A stretch of 20,972 nt of DNA from DASYUM01 sp036001225 (GTDB taxonomy: Bacteria > Methylomirabilota > Methylomirabilia > Rokubacteriales > DASRDR01), in contig DASYUM010000013.1 in assembly GCA_036001225.1 (NCBI GenBank), positions 1-20,972 on the forward strand, written 5' to 3'. Position numbers and translations under genes: made by a program. Of the stretch, positions 20,224 to 20,972 are shown piece by piece; the first letter of the stretch is position 1, and every line of letters begins with the position of its first letter. Under the pieces are notes generated by a model. That model made no database searches, was not told where the DNA came from, and was given only the letters and a program-made list of their open reading frames with translations.

Positions 20224-20972
20224 GCGGCCTCGCGTCCGTAGATCACGACGACGTGCTCGCCCATCCCCGAATTGTTGTGGGTGAGCCCGATCTTCGCGTC
20301 GGGAACCTGGCGGTCGCCGGCTTCCCCGCGAAGCTGCCAGAAGATCTCGGCCGCCTGGGCCGTGCCGGTGGCGCCCAGCGGGTGGCCGCAGCCGATCAGG
20401 CCGCCCCGCGGGTTGACCACGACCTGGCCGCCGTAATCGGACAGCCCCTTCGCGATGAAGGTCCCGCCTTCGCCCTTCGCGCAGAAGCCCAGCTCCTCGT
20501 AGGCGATGATCTCGGCGATGGAGAAGCAGTCATGAACCTCGGCCACGTCCACGTCGTCGGGCGTGAGGCCCGCCATTCGGTAGGTGTGCTCCCCCGCCCG
20601 CTTCAGGGACGGCCAGTGGGCGTAGTCGCCGGGCAGCGAGGCCAGGCTGAAGCCGTCGAGTGCCTGGCCGGTACCGCGGAGCCACACCGGCTGGTCGGTG
20701 AGGTCGCGGGCCCGCTCCTCGCTGGCCAGGATCACGGCGGCGGCGCCGTCGGTGATCGGCGAGCACATGAAGAGGCGGAAGGGCGTCGAGATCATGCGCG
20801 AGCAGAGGACCTGGTCCAGGGTGGCACCCTTCTGGAAGTGGGCGTACGGGTTCTTGGCCGCGTGGTTGTGGTTCTTCACGCTCACCAGCGCCATCTGTTC
20901 CTCGGTTGTCCCGTACTTGGCCATGTGGGCCTGGGCGGCGAGGGCGAAGCAGGGAGGCGCGGTCAACCCGTG
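20220..20972 (-). CDS. SCP2-type thiolase (5' partial)
   Basis: The C-terminal about 250 residues of a thiolase; the frame continues past the window edge (HGLTAPPCFALAAQAHMAKYG), so the N-terminal part with the nucleophilic Cys is not seen. Visible landmarks are SPITDGAAAVILAS, the EVHDCFSIAEI block, NPRGGLIGCGHPLGATG with the catalytic His, and the C-terminal THNNSGMGEHVVV. This is the sterol-carrier-protein-X-like/archaeal type, which lacks the classical C-terminal CxG motif. Such thiolases cleave 3-ketoacyl-CoA or, with a DUF35 partner, do the reverse condensation. A DUF35 gene three genes downstream supports that link. Confidence 0.87.
   Translation of the reverse strand, partial: HGLTAPPCFALAAQAHMAKYGTTEEQMALVSVKNHNHAAKNPYAHFQKGATLDQVLCSRMISTPFRLFMCSPITDGAAAVILASEERARDLTDQPVWLRGTGQALDGFSLASLPGDYAHWPSLKRAGEHTYRMAGLTPDDVDVAEVHDCFSIAEIIAYEELGFCAKGEGGTFIAKGLSDYGGQVVVNPRGGLIGCGHPLGATGTAQAAEIFWQLRGEAGDRQVPDAKIGLTHNNSGMGEHVVVIYGREAA

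Noticed and set aside
1..20972. CRISPR array, tRNA or rRNA genes, complete insertion sequence
   Set aside because: No regularly spaced repeats, cloverleaf-like segments, conserved rRNA stretches or transposase frames were recognised by eye. A dedicated RNA-gene and IS search could still find a divergent one.

Overview
This is a GC-rich (by eye roughly two-thirds G+C), gene-dense stretch of bacterial chromosome. Every confidently called gene lies on the minus strand, and most overlap by a few bases or sit within about 40 bp of each other. The gene content is soil-type acyl-CoA catabolism: two separate B12-dependent acyl-CoA mutases, a class III CoA-transferase, a molybdenum hydroxylase, a thiolase, DUF35 and orphan Tat-exported binding proteins. 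This resembles Candidatus Rokubacteria/Methylomirabilota or a similar high-GC heterotroph. That placement is inference; no phylogenetic marker is present.

Layout from high to low coordinate, which is the direction of transcription. (1) 20972-10268 is one long, tightly packed probable operon: thiolase (5' end outside the window), CX5R phosphatase, diiron ferritin-like protein, DUF35 zinc-ribbon/OB protein, B12-binding mutase subunit, mutase catalytic subunit, methyltransferase, small cupin, CaiB/BaiF CoA-transferase, then the FAD, 2Fe-2S and molybdopterin subunits of a xanthine-dehydrogenase-type hydroxylase. Six of the junctions are 1-8 nt overlaps. (2) 10153-8066 is a looser accessory patch: a small lipocalin-like secreted protein, two near-identical 70-bp direct repeats flanking the only plausible plus-strand gene, and a HEPN/minimal-nucleotidyltransferase pair. 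(3) 7923-2807 holds a family-5 solute-binding protein, a 10-bp perfect hairpin, and a three-gene cluster (B12 subunit, acyl-CoA ligase, mutase catalytic subunit). The catalytic subunit carries Ile88, Asp115 and Gln206 where methylmalonyl-CoA mutase has Tyr, Ala and Arg. These match the diagnostic residues of 2-hydroxyisobutyryl-CoA mutase (HcmA I90/D117/Q208) with a constant offset of two. (4) 2751-1 holds an FCD-type GntR regulator with a palindromic candidate operator upstream, a cupin and a Tat-exported branched-chain-amino-acid-type binding protein cut by the window edge.

How they may work together: the hcm cluster can activate a short branched 2-hydroxyacid to its CoA thioester and rearrange it to a linear 3-hydroxyacyl-CoA, which beta-oxidation and thiolysis can finish. 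The large operon looks like a second, uncharacterised acyl-CoA route. It combines oxygen-dependent or water-derived hydroxylation (diiron protein, Mo-hydroxylase), CoA transfer, B12 carbon-skeleton rearrangement and thiolysis. Its mutase keeps the residues for a dicarboxylic substrate but has a rebuilt substrate-side segment, so its substrate is unknown. No B12-loading G-protein (MeaB/MeaH type) is present in the window.
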